A stretch of DNA of 64,000 nucleotides from Trichoplax sp. H2 (Eukaryota; Placozoa; Uniplacotomia; Trichoplacea). Below are positions 25,022 to 38,483 of this stretch, one piece after another. The translations under genes and the position numbers were made by a program. The first letter of the stretch is position 1. Each line of letters begins with the position of its first letter. The notes under the pieces are model-generated. The model searched no databases, was not told the DNA's origin, and saw only the letters and a list, made by a program, of their open reading frames with translations. Where the stretch lies: assembly GCA_003344405.1 (NCBI GenBank), contig NOWV01000207.1, positions 1 through 64,000 on the forward strand, read 5' to 3'.

Positions 25022-27886
25022 GATCGGCTATGGTGATTTTATACGATTTAGTGACGCCAAAGCCTTAACTATAATTTATAAGAGAGCCTATAAATGAACA
25101 ATGAAACAAATTTTGGATCTTCAGCGTTATAATACTATGGAAACATTTCATATAAAATAGTGATATGTATACTTGAAGATATGAATTATACTTGACGTTG
25201 CTCAAATCTGATATTTTGATTTCTAGGAATTTATTAAAGTAGATTAAAACAGTATATTAAAAGTAAATTATCAGTCTTTAGCTTTCAATTTATTCGCTAG
25301 TTTCATCTGTCAATTCATTAGTGTTCGTAATCTGCACTGCTATGACAACCACAGGCGTTAGCTCAATCAATTAATAATAAATCTCTTTAATACCGTATCT
25401 ATCTCTATTTAATAATGGTCTACTACCTTCTACCAAGGAATGAAAGGTATACAATTACTTAAAGGAAAATACTAAATTTACCGATTATAAAAATTCATTA
25501 TTTTGTACAATAATTGGCTAAAAAATACCTTTTAACATGTAGAATTTGGGGGAAAATCTATTAGAATTTGAGTATCATACTAACTTTCTTGTTGGCAATA
25601 GCAAAATTAATTTCAAAACGAATTGAACGCTTCATAAAACAAATCCGAAAATTCTAACTGGCAGACCTATTATACCAATAATAATATTACCAGTCAGTTA
25701 TAATCTATACTCTAAAAAATAAAAAGAACAAAATTCTCATATACATTTCATTAGATATAAGAAAGAGAGAATATAGAAAAACTTACATTAAAGCTGTAAA
25801 GTTACTGCATGCATATATACTAGTAGTAGAAAGATGACACTAATTTGCTAACGGTATCGATCGGAGTACTGACTAAGGTATCTAAGTAACTGTAATACAT
25901 CATGCTCTAAGTACGCATACTTGCGTCAGCTTAACGATGCTATTAACGCTCTGATAAAATGAAAACTCGTAAATAATTATAAAACTTTGTCACTATAGTT
26001 ATAAAAGACAGTAACTAATCGGCATTTTTCTGAGTTTAACAATCAGTTATTAAGATTTGAAATTCAAGTACTACGTGAATTTCAGGTAACCACAGTAAAT
26101 TCCACGAAATGTATCGTAATTAACTTGATTCATTAATGCACTCTTCTTCGTAAGATTCTAGTGGTATCTATTTTTCTTGACTTAGAAGATAGTATAACCG
26201 TTCAGTATATTTGATGTATTGCACGAGAACTAATTCATCCGCGAATGCGGGAAATTCTCGAGGTACTCCGACTAATGTACTAATTCGACCACTTCTACAC
26301 AAATAATCAATACCTGGCCGATATCTATTAGTCCTAGGTTACTCTTTATTTGAGACCAGGTAATGATCCAAAACGACGTTAAATATTATCAGACCTTGCG
26401 GTCTAACTGAGACAATATAGATCATGAAGGATCTCACTACTGAACGTAACTAAATCAAACGGCGCACACGAATGTAGTTAGACTTCTCAAGCGATTATAA
26501 TTATTTATGATGGACGATAACTGTCAACTACTAACTGAAACCCTAATGAGTTGACTGACTAGAGTCGAATCAGTATTCGATAGTAGATATCGATATATAC
26601 GCGTAAATAAAATTACACTTTATTTCTTTTAGAAAATATTAATTGTATTGGGTGTCTTTTAAATTTGGTACTTCTTTTGCTTGGAAATTACTAAAGTAAA
26701 AACAAAACAGAATTATAAAGGGAATTAATTCGGTCTTCAATCTACTAATTACCAGTTATTAAATTCTATCAATCAATATATTAGCGCTTTTTAACTGTTA
26801 ATGTAGGAAAATTACTGACAATAGCCTAATCTTGTAATAATGGAACTCTTTGATTTCATCTTTACCCTATTCGTTATTACCTTCCGCCTAGAAAATAAGC
26901 TTTATACAGTAATTGTTTGCCGGGAACACAGATAAGTCTGACTATAAATTATTGTTTCTTTGCTTTGCTGATAATTCTTGAATGTAATATTATTAGCCTA
27001 ATTTAAATTTATTCTATTTATACCTAATATGATCTTTTAAGTCATTGTCTTTAATTTACAAAAAACAGTTTCAATTGCTCTAAAATCTACCTAATATGCT
27101 GTATTAAGCAATTCGTACTCCATACATTAAATTTACCATATACATACGTACAGTATAAATAAGCTATTACTTCTTATGGCTTAAATATTCATGAATAGTA
27201 ATAGTCCCACACCTGCCATCTTATATAAATGTATATAACGTAATAATTTAATACGTAGTAAGGTAGCTTAATTAATATTTAATTTATTTGTTATTATATT
27301 CTGTAAACAAAATATTATCGTTACAGACGTAGTTGCATTTCCGATGAATCTTTGCAAAATGGCTCAATACTCTGATCGAAATTAAATCACGTCACACATA
27401 TATTAGCTATTAAAAGAGCTTACTATAAATTAGGCATAACTTGACTTAAATTAGAGCAGGTATTGTTAGATAAGCCAAAAGTTATATTGAGCGAAATTTA
27501 AAAAGAAATACTAGTTATTGCTTAATGCCTTAAACAAACTTTATTAAAATTTTTATATAAGGATAGGCGTATGATTCCGATTAATGTTAGAAATACCTAT
27601 TTATCATATTATATATTCAAAAATTACTCACCATAAGCTTCTATTGAATCTTTCTGGCATTAGATTATTGTAAAATAAAATGCTATCGCATTGTAATAAA
27701 TAGGTTTTTAATCTATTTTATCATTTCATTCATCATCTACGATTACTTTATGAAGTACAAGAAAATATTCCATGTCACATGTAGAAAGGCTTTACTAAAT
27801 ATTACTATTGAACTTTCAAAACACATTGCTACTGTAGTTTATAGTATTTGCTACATGTACTTTCCAATTTTCCTTTAAAGCATTGT

Positions 27887-28446
27887 AAATTAACGCAGTA
27901 TTGTGATTGTAGACTATATGCCATGTTTAGTATGATGTGCTTTAGTGTCTGTTCTATATTTATCATGTGATATATTTAGTAGCCCATAATTATAGACTGT
28001 AATGATAGACTCTATACTAGAGTATAGATGAGTATATACAGTGAGATGTTGAGCTACTAGTAAGGTTAGAAGTAGAAATAGAATTGTAAATCATACATTA
28101 AAATAGGCTAAATGCATTGTACTTTGAGTGGTGGAAATAATATCTACCAAAATACTGTAATCATTTCCATATTGGATTAATGATGGTTCGCTGTAAAATA
28201 TTGTAACTAATAATAAGTTGAATATGTGTAAAATATGATAGAATGCTACTATACTGATTGTAGCTGCGAAGGCTAAGGAGAATATTAAAGTCGGCGACGT
28301 TAGATTATCTGATTGTTCTTTCCAGAAGTCTTTTAGTAGTTATATCTAGCTAGAGTAGAGCTGTGTGTAGCTAGTCTTTGCATTAGATTTAATAAAGTTC
28401 TAATTTTATAAAACTTTTGAATTTTCGTCTTCGGATTTTATCATAG
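27887..28446. mobile_element. Dispersed element R1, copy B, flanked by 7-bp direct repeats
   Basis: 560 bp homologous to 13783-14313. Flanked by GCATTGT at 27880-27886 and 28447-28453, a candidate target-site duplication. The host segment on either side is continuous in the two other copies of the same duplicated unit (21.9 kb and 31.37 kb), so this is an insertion. Non-coding, with AATAAAG close to its right end. No inverted termini seen; a SINE-like or other non-autonomous element is possible. Confidence 0.65.
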
Positions 28447-30611
28447 GCATTGTTATATGTTCGTGTCGCTTGCAATCTGTTCTACGTTTTTTAACTGTCT
28501 TGGTTTACTACTATAAAATAACACGGTTAAATAAATTTTGCAGTATAGCCATCTACAAAATCGTGATGAAAAAATCAAAATTATTTATTGGAAGTGTTTG
28601 AAATCCACGGATGAAAAGAAGACAGATTTGATTTTATCACATTATTTAGAAGGATTCCTGATTAGACTAACAAATTAGTTCCTGTACTGAATTAATATGG
28701 ATCAATGCCATCCTTTTAACAAAGCTGCAATAATGCTATTTATATGAGAATAATTCTATTAATCTCATAAATTTTTTCAGTAATCACTTGTTTAGCAGAC
28801 TATATGCATAATCCAGATAATAATCTAAACATTCTATAAGTAACGGGCAATGTACAATACTAGAATATACAACTTTCGATTCAAAGAAATGAATTTGTTT
28901 CATTACTTATTAAATTACTACTTTCATCAAAACTATTAAACTTGTAAAGATTTATGGTTTATAAAGACACTTGAAATTGTGCATCTTTATGGTACTAAAA
29001 TGTCTTCTGTATTGAAATCGTAGGACACTGCTCAAAAGCTATGAAAATTAGAAGTAATTAGTTAATTAAACGGACCTAACATTACCTATATTTTAGCCAC
29101 GATATTACATTTTATTATTCGTGATTACAGTGTAAGATATTTATACTAGAGCATAATCTATCGTAAAACTCTAATAAATTAGTTAATATTAAATATATTT
29201 AATTTCTCAAGAACTAGATTCTTATGTTAACTTTACAGTGCAGCAATAGTAAATTTCCAAACCTCAGTTTTTCCACGAAAAGACAGATTAAGAAAGAGAA
29301 AAATAATTTAATACTATAAAACTTTAACGTCATCTACAGTATAGCATATTCGTACGTGCAGTGCGATATAGAGTACAAGGTATTCTTCACAGCTACCAAA
29401 CATTCGTAATGCTAAAGACTCTATAAGACATGGTAATTAGTTACAATTCTCTATATACTCTGCTACATTGAGGCTTGCTCTACTTTCTAGGATATGTATA
29501 GAGACTTAATGTTATCGTACTTCATGCTAATACTACGATAACATGAAATTAATGATATTAGGTCCTCAAAAATCATATCAGATTTTTTATAACCAAGTGT
29601 AGATCCAATATAATGCTTAATTTTCACTTACAGTATTAAAATAGAACTCTACAGCAACTATCGTAGTATAAAGAAATAAACTCTGTTTAAAATTCTTTGA
29701 TACAAGTCAATTACAGATATATTAATTAATTACAAGCATGTTTTAATCAGTTTACATATCAATTTCTAACAAGCATTGGACAGAAAATGATGCTTGAACT
29801 TTACGTAACTAAAATTGTTTTCATATTCATCAATTGTTCTGTTAATCTTAATACATACTGCTTTGAGTGTGAATATTCACCTTACATTAGCATATTCACT
29901 TATACCGAATGTAATTATACTCGTATGCCTATAATTACAAGGAAATAAAATTTAATTTACTGAATTTGCAGCATCTGAGAGTCAAATTGTTAAAGATAGT
30001 AGTAGAAAGTGGCGCTCAGGTGACACTAGCAAGTTCAAATAGCAGACTTAACTATGTTGTAATCTTAACTTTTGTAATTGCGTACGGTTTAGAATGTAAC
30101 TTGCGCGTAAAAGATATATCAGCCTTATCTATACGCATTTTCCACTACGAATACTTGTATTTATATGGTATAGTATTCAAGTATTTGACATTCAATTGGT
30201 TTCTCAGAGCTCGTAGTCGAGCGTGTATGATTTGTAAGTTGATTTTCTCATCAGAGATTATGAACCCTCCATCGCCAGGTAATAATTTAGGATTCTTGTG
30301 CATTGCATTATTCTTAGCTCTCAGTTAAGAGCAGTGTAGTTAATAAAGAAATAAAGTATTAATTAACCGAACATCACCATGTCGCTATGAGGCAGTAAAT
30401 CGAATATATCAACTATCCGATAGTCGGAGTACCTCGTGAGCTACCCCAGCTCCGTTTCATCACGGTATAACGAATGGTAACAAACTTGATTTATTGATAT
30501 ACTTCCCTCAAGTGCATAGACAGTACCAATCTGTACTCTTTTTGACCAAGTAAATAACCGGATTATTAAGGAATGAAAGAGTTTGTAACTAGGAGGAAAA
30601 AAACACTAGTG

Positions 30612-30640
30612 CTTCCGAACTGGCACTTCGTGCCAGCATT
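30612..30640. repeat. Perfect hairpin CTGGCAC-TTC-GTGCCAG
   Basis: Seven-base stem with a three-base loop. It resembles the foldback ends of the MITE family in this window (TTCGTGACA, TTCGTGGCA) and may be a remnant of such an end. Confidence 0.5.
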
Positions 30641-33600
30641 ACTTTTCCATAGTTGATATCAAAGTAAACTGTATTGCAATGAGTCTTGAAAGCAAATTGC
30701 TGCCACCCATAAAATTTGTCATAATTTTTTGTTCATTTTACAATAACAAAAACGCGGAATGATCGTTGGTAGGATACAATTAGTGACAAAATAGTATGTA
30801 GAAGATAACCTTCCAGGCTCTGTTCATCGTGTATTCGAAGAAAGCATGTGAACATAAGTCTGAATAAATGACAATAGCAGCAACAGAAATAACAGAGCTG
30901 TAACGATGAAGCTAACATTAGTTGTTCAATAAATTAACAGCATAATATAATTGTTACATGTGGCTGCTGAAATACTAATAGCGTTGTTGTAATAATACTA
31001 TACGGTACAGAAGTTAAAGTTACTAGTTGATTATAATTATATTATTAATGTGATATGGTACAGCACCTCACATATACATTAGCGAAAATATCTGGTATTG
31101 TATGTTATCAACTGAGCGATAAGAACAGTAGGTGAGCTGGTGTATAAGATTGAGCTCATAAATTAAAAGGTTTCTTCTTTAATGAACGGGTTTGAAGCCC
31201 ATTTAATGACACCGTATATCATCTACAATTACCTTATGAAGTACAAGAAACTATTCTACGTCACATGCTGCAATACTCTATTAAATATTACTATTACACT
31301 TTCAAAATACATTACTGCTGTAGCTTGCTAAAACTACTAAATGTACTTTTCCATTTTTCTTGAAGACATTTTCATACTTTTACGTCGCTTGCAATCTATC
31401 CTAAAATCTTGAGCTGCTATGATTTCTACTATAAAAATGATGCAATGTAGCAGTTCGCAGAATTTCTGATGAAAATCTTTAGCGCATTTGCAATTATTAT
31501 TTGTTGGAAGTGTCTAAAATCGACGGATAATATAGAGGTAGATTTTATTTTATCATATTATCTATATGAATTACAAATTTGACTAATGAATCAGTTCTTG
31601 TATTAAATTAATATCGATCAATGCCATCCTTTTTACGAAGCTGGATTAATGCCTTTGTTACAAAGCTTGCTCCTTATTTTTGCTTAAAAATTAAAAATTA
31701 TTTACAACCGTAATATCCTTGTTGTTTGATAGTAAACCTATTTGCTGCAAGTTAGGGTTATTCCTAACTAGTAATAACCGAATATAAAATGCCCTTATTG
31801 ATAGCCATATAATATTCTTGTAATAACAGTACTTTATCAACTACTTTGGATAATTCATACTAATACACAAAGAAGGACAGGCCCCACAGATTTATTAGAT
31901 GAAAGAATCCTTGATATGCAGCGATTTACAGCAGTGTATATTACATTACTATCTGTTTCCACTTTTTAAGTCCTTTTCTCGTCTCTTTTGATCTTTGGGT
32001 TGGAGAACTTCTTCTTTTATACATCTGATCAGATCATTGCACTTTCGTAAACACACTTGTAGATAACTTTTAGTTGATACCTTATATTTTGCTTTCATAA
32101 TATTCGTTAAATAGAGTATTGATACATTTAGTATTAGTATTAAATTTCTCGATACGTGGCGGTCAGAGTTCTTTGTTTTCTATTATTCTTTCATTACAAT
32201 TCCTGATTATTACGTGATAGTTTCATTCTAACCTTTGTATACTGTGTAAACTTTTGATCTTATACTGTACAGTTTTATATTGCAGTATTACTGAGTACTT
32301 AAACCCTATTTTTCTTATCATCTCATCATTACAAATAGATTTAGTACAATTTATATATTTATCGAAATTAATCATTATTTAAACTTTATAGCATGTATAT
32401 TGTAGCAAAATTTGGTATCTATTGTTTACATAAATGCGGTATAATCTTGCAATAATATCAGCTAATTGCAGTATTTATATTCTAGAAAAATACAGTGATA
32501 GTGCAGCATTTAGGGTTAAGAACCCATACACTGCAATTCTATTCTTAGTAAAACTTATTTCCCGCCATGCTCCAGCATTATACCATACTGTATATGTATA
32601 ATCGATATTTAAAAACTTTTACTGTGGAAATCTCTTTATACTCTAGTTAAATTGTATCGCAGAGCTACCTTAGTGTAGAAGTAGTATACTTTAATTAGTC
32701 ATTCGCATTCACAAATAGTTTCTTTCTGCTATACATTTTACATTATAAAAGCTGTCTTCATTAGTCGATCTCGTTGGTTACTTCTGGTAGTTACATTGCA
32801 AGCTTTTACACTTTACCTAATCTAACATGCTATAGCTACTCTACTAATCATGCCGTTATTCATACAGTAACTTTGCAGCTATCCTCTTCATACTAGTTCA
32901 ATAAAAACTACTATGTCACTAGTCATTCTCTTCTAGTTTTTTACAATTATGATGGATGATCAATCTTCCCGGAGAACAACACGATACATCTGAGGCATGA
33001 TTTTAAGTGTTATAACTAGTAATTTGGGTAAAATACATACACTACCGGTAGGTCTTTTCGGATGGAAGTAATAAACTATTAAACTGCGAATAAAACATTA
33101 GATTACTATTTATCAGTCAGCTTTACACAGTAGCTATAACTTATACTTATAATTTTGCATGATCTTTAAAAATAATAGGGTACAAAACTCAATAGTATTG
33201 TGCGTTTCTAGGTTTGTACTAATTCTTAAAGAATTATTCTTCTTTATTAAATTATTTTTCATGCTGTGAATCTGTAGTAAATCAAATTGTTGATTTGTGA
33301 TAATTTAATATCATAGCTGTGAAATTTTATTGACTTTTTATCTACATCAATTAATGCATATATTTAGAATTACATGATATCAAGATAAAGTATTTTCGTA
33401 GCTTACAGCAGTCTACATAGATAGTCTATTACACAATCTTACTTTAATTTAGAGTCTTTCTGACCCTACCGTTGGTATTCTTGCTATTTATGTCTAAGTA
33501 TCTAAACACTTCATAATTCAGATATCGTTTCTTTCTTGCCTGTATAACTTACTTATATTTAAGTGCTAGATGCGTAATTCGATACCTTAATAGGCTTTCA

Positions 33601-34250
33601 TTCCATCATCAAGGTTAATTTAGCATTAACTATTTAACGATATATGTTAAGAAAGGAATACTAATCAGAATCCAACTACTTTTTAGCTTTTTCGTACGAT
33701 TATGTTATTTCGCAATATAAACGTTTTAGCAACTGAATAACTGTAAGTATTGATTCTAGTTATCACACTGTAAGATTTAATAATTTTTATAGAAAAAACC
33801 TAAAAGTCATTAAATTATTCTCAGCTTAACTAATTCTGTTATTATAGATTACAGTACATGCATACTAAAAATACGCTTAGAATTTTAATGCAGATGAAGT
33901 AACGTAATGATATTAATCAGTATTTAGTTTCAATTGTTTAAGTACAACTAAAGTATTATCTACATTTTCGTGCTGTTACTTAAAAGTATACATGCAGGAA
34001 TCGTAAATATGATATGATATTATTTCAATTACACGCCAAGGAATGCTTTACAACTAAGATTAATAATCATATACCTACTTAAGTACGAATTTTATATGTT
34101 GCTTTGAAATTTGTTTGGGAATACATAAAGTTATATAATTTTCGTCAAGCTATGTAATCAGCATGTAAGTAGAACATTAAGTCATCATGAAATATAATAG
34201 CATTTTACACGAAATTGTAACAAGTTGGCTTTAGATATGGATATTTCGAA

Positions 34251-35231
34251 TCAGCAATTGATTTTACGAGCACATAATTGGCGAATTTTTTTGCTTTTGA
34301 TCAAGTAGACAATTGGATCAAATATCGGAGAAATATTTATGAAGAATCCAATAAAGTAATTTGTATTATTGTTAATTAAGTAATTTTCAATTGCAGATGT
34401 AGTTACATGACTCCTAAGACAAATAACGTTAACTAATGCAATCATTAAGGGAAATTCAAATATTATAAAAAGTGTAGAAATACAAATTAATGATACAATA
34501 ATTCTTTTTCTTTGCCTCTGCCCTTCAGTTTGGTCTCTAAAACGTTTTCTAGTAATCATTGAAATTTGTCTCAGTCGCCTTATGATTCTAATATAGCAAT
34601 ATAACATTATGCATATGGGCATTAAATAGCCAAATAAGAGGAAATATAATGCCAAGAGTACAATTACAACGGATCCTTCTTTGATTTGTAATAAGCAAAT
34701 ATACCGATATTTTGTATCAGGAATAGGTACAACATCAGATATAATACACACGGGCGCAATAGCCAATAACAGCCACATGGCTAATAATGTAATGATAATA
34801 TGTCTACCCTTCATACGAGGCTTTGCAGGATGGACTATTATTCGGTATCTTTCGAACGATATCAATACTAAGGTATAGCTGTGTAAGGTTATGCCCATGA
34901 ATGCAAAAAAAACTACCATTTTACATGTAGGATTCAAGATTGCTACCGGCCAACTAATGAAATAATTGCCATAAAGTGCACCAACGTAAATAAATACAGG
35001 AATAACAAAAAGTAAATCACAAATTGCCAAATGGAAAATTAGGCTATCAAATAGAGATTTTATCTTATTAACTTTGATTATCATGATAATGATGGTGAAA
35101 TTGATAAGGAATCCTGATGCGTGAGCTAGTACGATGAAGATACAAGGCAGTAATGTATTAGCAGAGATGCTTGAAACCTGCTTGGTTGCATTGAAGGAAT
35201 GGTTATTACCACAAGTTGTAAATAATACCAT
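34251..35231 (-). CDS. Class A (rhodopsin-like) GPCR 3, intronless, divergent
   Basis: Complete single-exon receptor of 326 aa, start ATG at 35231. TM1 has FLINF (N44). TM2 has HLAICDLL (D72), Cys103 precedes TM3, and the DRY position reads ERY at 127-129 followed by RIIVHP. Trp153 lies in TM4, Cys179 in ECL2, a TM5 proline in YLMPICIMLY (Pro205), Pro261 in TM6, and the NPxxY position reads DPIVY at 305-309. The overall plan and the RYRIIVHP and TYP/SWP-type loops link it to GPCRs 1 and 2, but identity is clearly lower. DPxxY and ERY both occur in natural class A receptors, so it is probably functional. Ligand unknown. Confidence 0.95.
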   Translation of the reverse strand: MVLFTTCGNNHSFNATKQVSSISANTLLPCIFIVLAHASGFLINFTIIIMIIKVNKIKSLFDSLIFHLAICDLLFVIPVFIYVGALYGNYFISWPVAILNPTCKMVVFFAFMGITLHSYTLVLISFERYRIIVHPAKPRMKGRHIIITLLAMWLLLAIAPVCIISDVVPIPDTKYRYICLLQIKEGSVVIVLLALYFLLFGYLMPICIMLYCYIRIIRRLRQISMITRKRFRDQTEGQRQRKRIIVSLICISTLFIIFEFPLMIALVNVICLRSHVTTSAIENYLINNNTNYFIGFFINISPIFDPIVYLIKSKKIRQLCARKINC

Positions 35232-38028
35232 GATCGAGTAGACTAAACCTAGATAAATTAAAGTTAATTGATGTCTCTATTTGATGATATGTCTAGATAT
35301 GGTATCAAGAAATAATGTCCAAGTTTGTAGCTGATAATAAATTTAATATACTGTTGAATATTAATTCAATCTTAAACGAATCCTATGCCAAGCATTTAGA
35401 AGTAATACGAAATGAGTCTATCTAAATAAATTTATAATCAATAATAGTGTGTTACTATGTAATTCTACTACAGCTATAGAGAAAGATCTTTTAAATGCAA
35501 TCAATATCTGTTGATTCGCTGCATCTATATGGCAATCAATAAACAGCCGTCTTTTAATCAAATCCAGACATGCAGTTGTAAATAATTGCAATGCGTTATT
35601 GTACTAGTATGTATTATTGTATTATTCGGAAATTAAATTTATCAACTTTTATGATATTCTTGTATGATTACCAACTATAGATTTGAAATACATCTTTACT
35701 AAACACGGTCAGTAACAGTTTACAATATCTGTCTTATTGTGTATGAATGAAAGCCGATTTTATTATTTACGATATCATTTTACTGGTTATTGTTAATGAT
35801 GGTGAGCACCTGCTGAAAATTATTTCCAATTTTATGCCTGTTACAATTGATCAATATTGTATTGAAATCTTGCTTGATAAAATAGCTCCAGTACGGAAAA
35901 TAGATTACTCGAGCTATAAAGTGATCTCCAGACACATGCCATACTAGAGCATAGTCTATTTTCTGGTGGCTTATGCTTGTAAAATAGGACTCTATGTTAA
36001 TTAATACAGAGACCGAATATGGAATTAAGATATATTATACGGAGAAATAATATTGTCCTTTGCAAAATAAGAATGTGTAAATTTTTTTATTTTTTTATTT
36101 ATTGCCCTTGATATCCTCGTATTTTTAGATTTATGAAGCTGAAATATCTTAGTGTTTAACTAATTAATTTTATTTTCCTTCCAGTACGAACATGGTTAGT
36201 GTTAAGAACTCATTTTAATATAAGCTGTTGCAACATAAATATAATTATTATCCCAAGTAGAAAACTTAGTAAATAATAATCAATGAATGAATATAGTCTA
36301 TGAATTAATCTGATTTTAATATCTATTAGTATTACAGATATGTGATATACGTAGGTATTTTGCATCATTCTAAAGTAAATCTGGAATTTTTGCACTATCA
36401 AGATTGGAACCTAAAAATTTCTATCAAGATCGCGCTATATCGCTCTATCGACCAGTGGTATTGAAATTAAATAGAGATGTATACAGGCAGTTAGGACGGT
36501 AGCGCTATAATAATTTTAGAACTCCTTACTACATTATCCAGCAAGAATACCGAAATATAAACTAGTTCGGTAAAGGTAGTACAGAGTCCACGCGATAAAG
36601 TGAAGACTATTCGTTTGTCATGATGGTCACAGTATCGTGTTGTCCTTGTAAGTAATGACAAATTCAGTCGAAGATTGAAAAATAATTATTCTGCCCCAGT
36701 GTACGATACCAATAATATCTAGATTCAATCCATATTCCTTTATTTGAAAGCAAATTCAAGGGCATACCTACTTATTTATTTAAATCGATGGATTTTCGTG
36801 AAGAATCCAATATGATATCGTTAGTACGATGCCAAAGAAACAAAATGAAATGCATAAACTACGTGAGTTTTATTACAGAAATCATATCATACCAAAATAT
36901 CAATAAGTGATCAGTCGTAGTTTATAGCGCTAGTAAAATGATAAGTTTATCCGTAATTGACTTTCTGTAACTTTTTGATGAATTAGTAGATTATAGATCG
37001 TTATTAAGCGATTACAAGACTGTCATACTTCAGAATAGAAATTTTTCTGTTAACTATAAATTTGTACACACTGATAAGTTAATCTTCTTATACATAGAAG
37101 GAAACTAAAGGCCACCATGACGAAGGTTGATTACCGATCAGGTGTCAACGTTTAATAGAAATCGATCGCAAAATGAAATTTCTTCAGTGTTTACTTTTGC
37201 ACATTCATTGTACTATCGCATATCATATCACAATCTGGCTATGATAATTAATATAATTGTTATTCTCTAACATAATAACAAATTTCTCCATTCATTTCTC
37301 AAATTGCAATTTCTTAGAAATAGTCAGTAATGGACGTGAATTGAAAAGACTATAATCTAATTATTAATTCATCAGTAATAAAACTGTCTGTAGCCCTTCG
37401 GGATATTATTCTTGATTAGTTTATTTTAGAATTAGGTATTTGTTATTGTGCTTCCTTAAATCAACTTCTATTCATTTGTGAGTGTTCTACAATTCGGTTT
37501 ACCGCCATTCTCAAATACCGTTCAGGCGTTCAAGACGTGATTGTTGATTGTGTTATTTAAAGAATTTTTATTATCACAAGATAATTCGATAGGACTACTG
37601 GTTAAAAGATACAAGTATGGTTATGGTGCGCCATCGGTCTGAGTAGAATATGTCCTTTTGATACGGTAACGTGATATGATCCAACATGGACTTGGGACTT
37701 TTATAAATTCCGTTCTAGATTTCATTACTCATGCCTTTAGTTCTTTGCAAATACTTTGGAATACCGCATTGGTTAAAGCTAATCCATAGCAACAACTGAC
37801 TCATTGGAGCTGTTCGAACCTGGCTTTGCATCGATGCAAGTTAGAGCTAGCTATAAATTCTTATGCTTACATCCTTAGTAGTGAAAATAGGATACTTTAA
37901 GCAAATTGTGTAATAAAATAACTCTAAAGTGATGAGGACAAATTGATTACGCCAATTTAGTAAGTCAATGAATGCGATTTGGACATGACATGCAACATGC
38001 AGTAAAATGGTAACTAATAGAGACATAC

Positions 38029-38360
38029 TATATAAGTTGTACCTAACCACGATGAAAATCAGTCTGTGAACTACTGTTTAGGCATGATAGCCAAAATGCT
38101 CAATAGAAATAATGACAGTTTGCCTATCATTGCAACTAAATGTTCAATTGTGAGGCAGATAATGTACCTATTTATGGGTTCCCTTGAGGTCTGATAATAA
38201 ATAATTATAAGTAGAGGTGAAAGTCAGTAGCAATGCTGAGTCTGGTAAGCGCAGCGGCTATTGCCTTATTGAGTAGTATAGTCAGTTAAGTGCCATTGAT
38301 AAATGGAAATCATTGCCTGTGTTGGCAACTATTGCCAATTAATCATGGCTGCAATAGAGT
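38029..38360. repeat. Left haplotype copy at gap 4 (partner 38484-38902)
   Basis: Nearly identical to 38484-38902, which carries an extra 88 bp (38645-38732) between TTGAGG direct repeats. The left copy ends at the gap at a point where the right copy continues. Confidence 0.88.
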
Positions 38361-38380
38361 NNNNNNNNNNNNNNNNNNNN
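38361..38380. other. Assembly gap 4 (20 N)
   Basis: Twenty N between two near-identical copies. Confidence 0.95.
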
Positions 38381-38483
38381 AACTTAAAGACACTATCACT
38401 TTGTAGGTATTTTGTATAGTAAAATAATACTAATTACATACTAAAAACTACAAAGGACTCTACTTTTAGTCCTTTTACTACAC

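Larger units (their letters stand above)
25022..34250. other. AT-rich non-coding region between GPCR 2 and GPCR 3
   Basis: No gene recognised in 9.2 kb. It holds the GPCR 2 5' flank, segments R5, R1 copy B, R2 copy B and R4 copy B, a somewhat GC-richer stretch at 25.85-26.6 kb, a perfect hairpin at about 30617-30634 and degenerate TCACGGTA termini near 30466. The frame 29966-30328 opens with TTG, has no ATG near its start and no family motif, so I do not call it a gene. Confidence 0.6.

Noticed and set aside
29966-30328. 120-codon plus-strand frame
   Set aside because: It opens with TTG, not ATG, has no in-frame ATG until late, no family motif, and lies within old duplicated non-coding DNA.
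37805-37840. Possible tRNA B box (GTTCGAACC)
   Set aside because: The spacing to any A box is wrong and no cloverleaf can be drawn on either strand.
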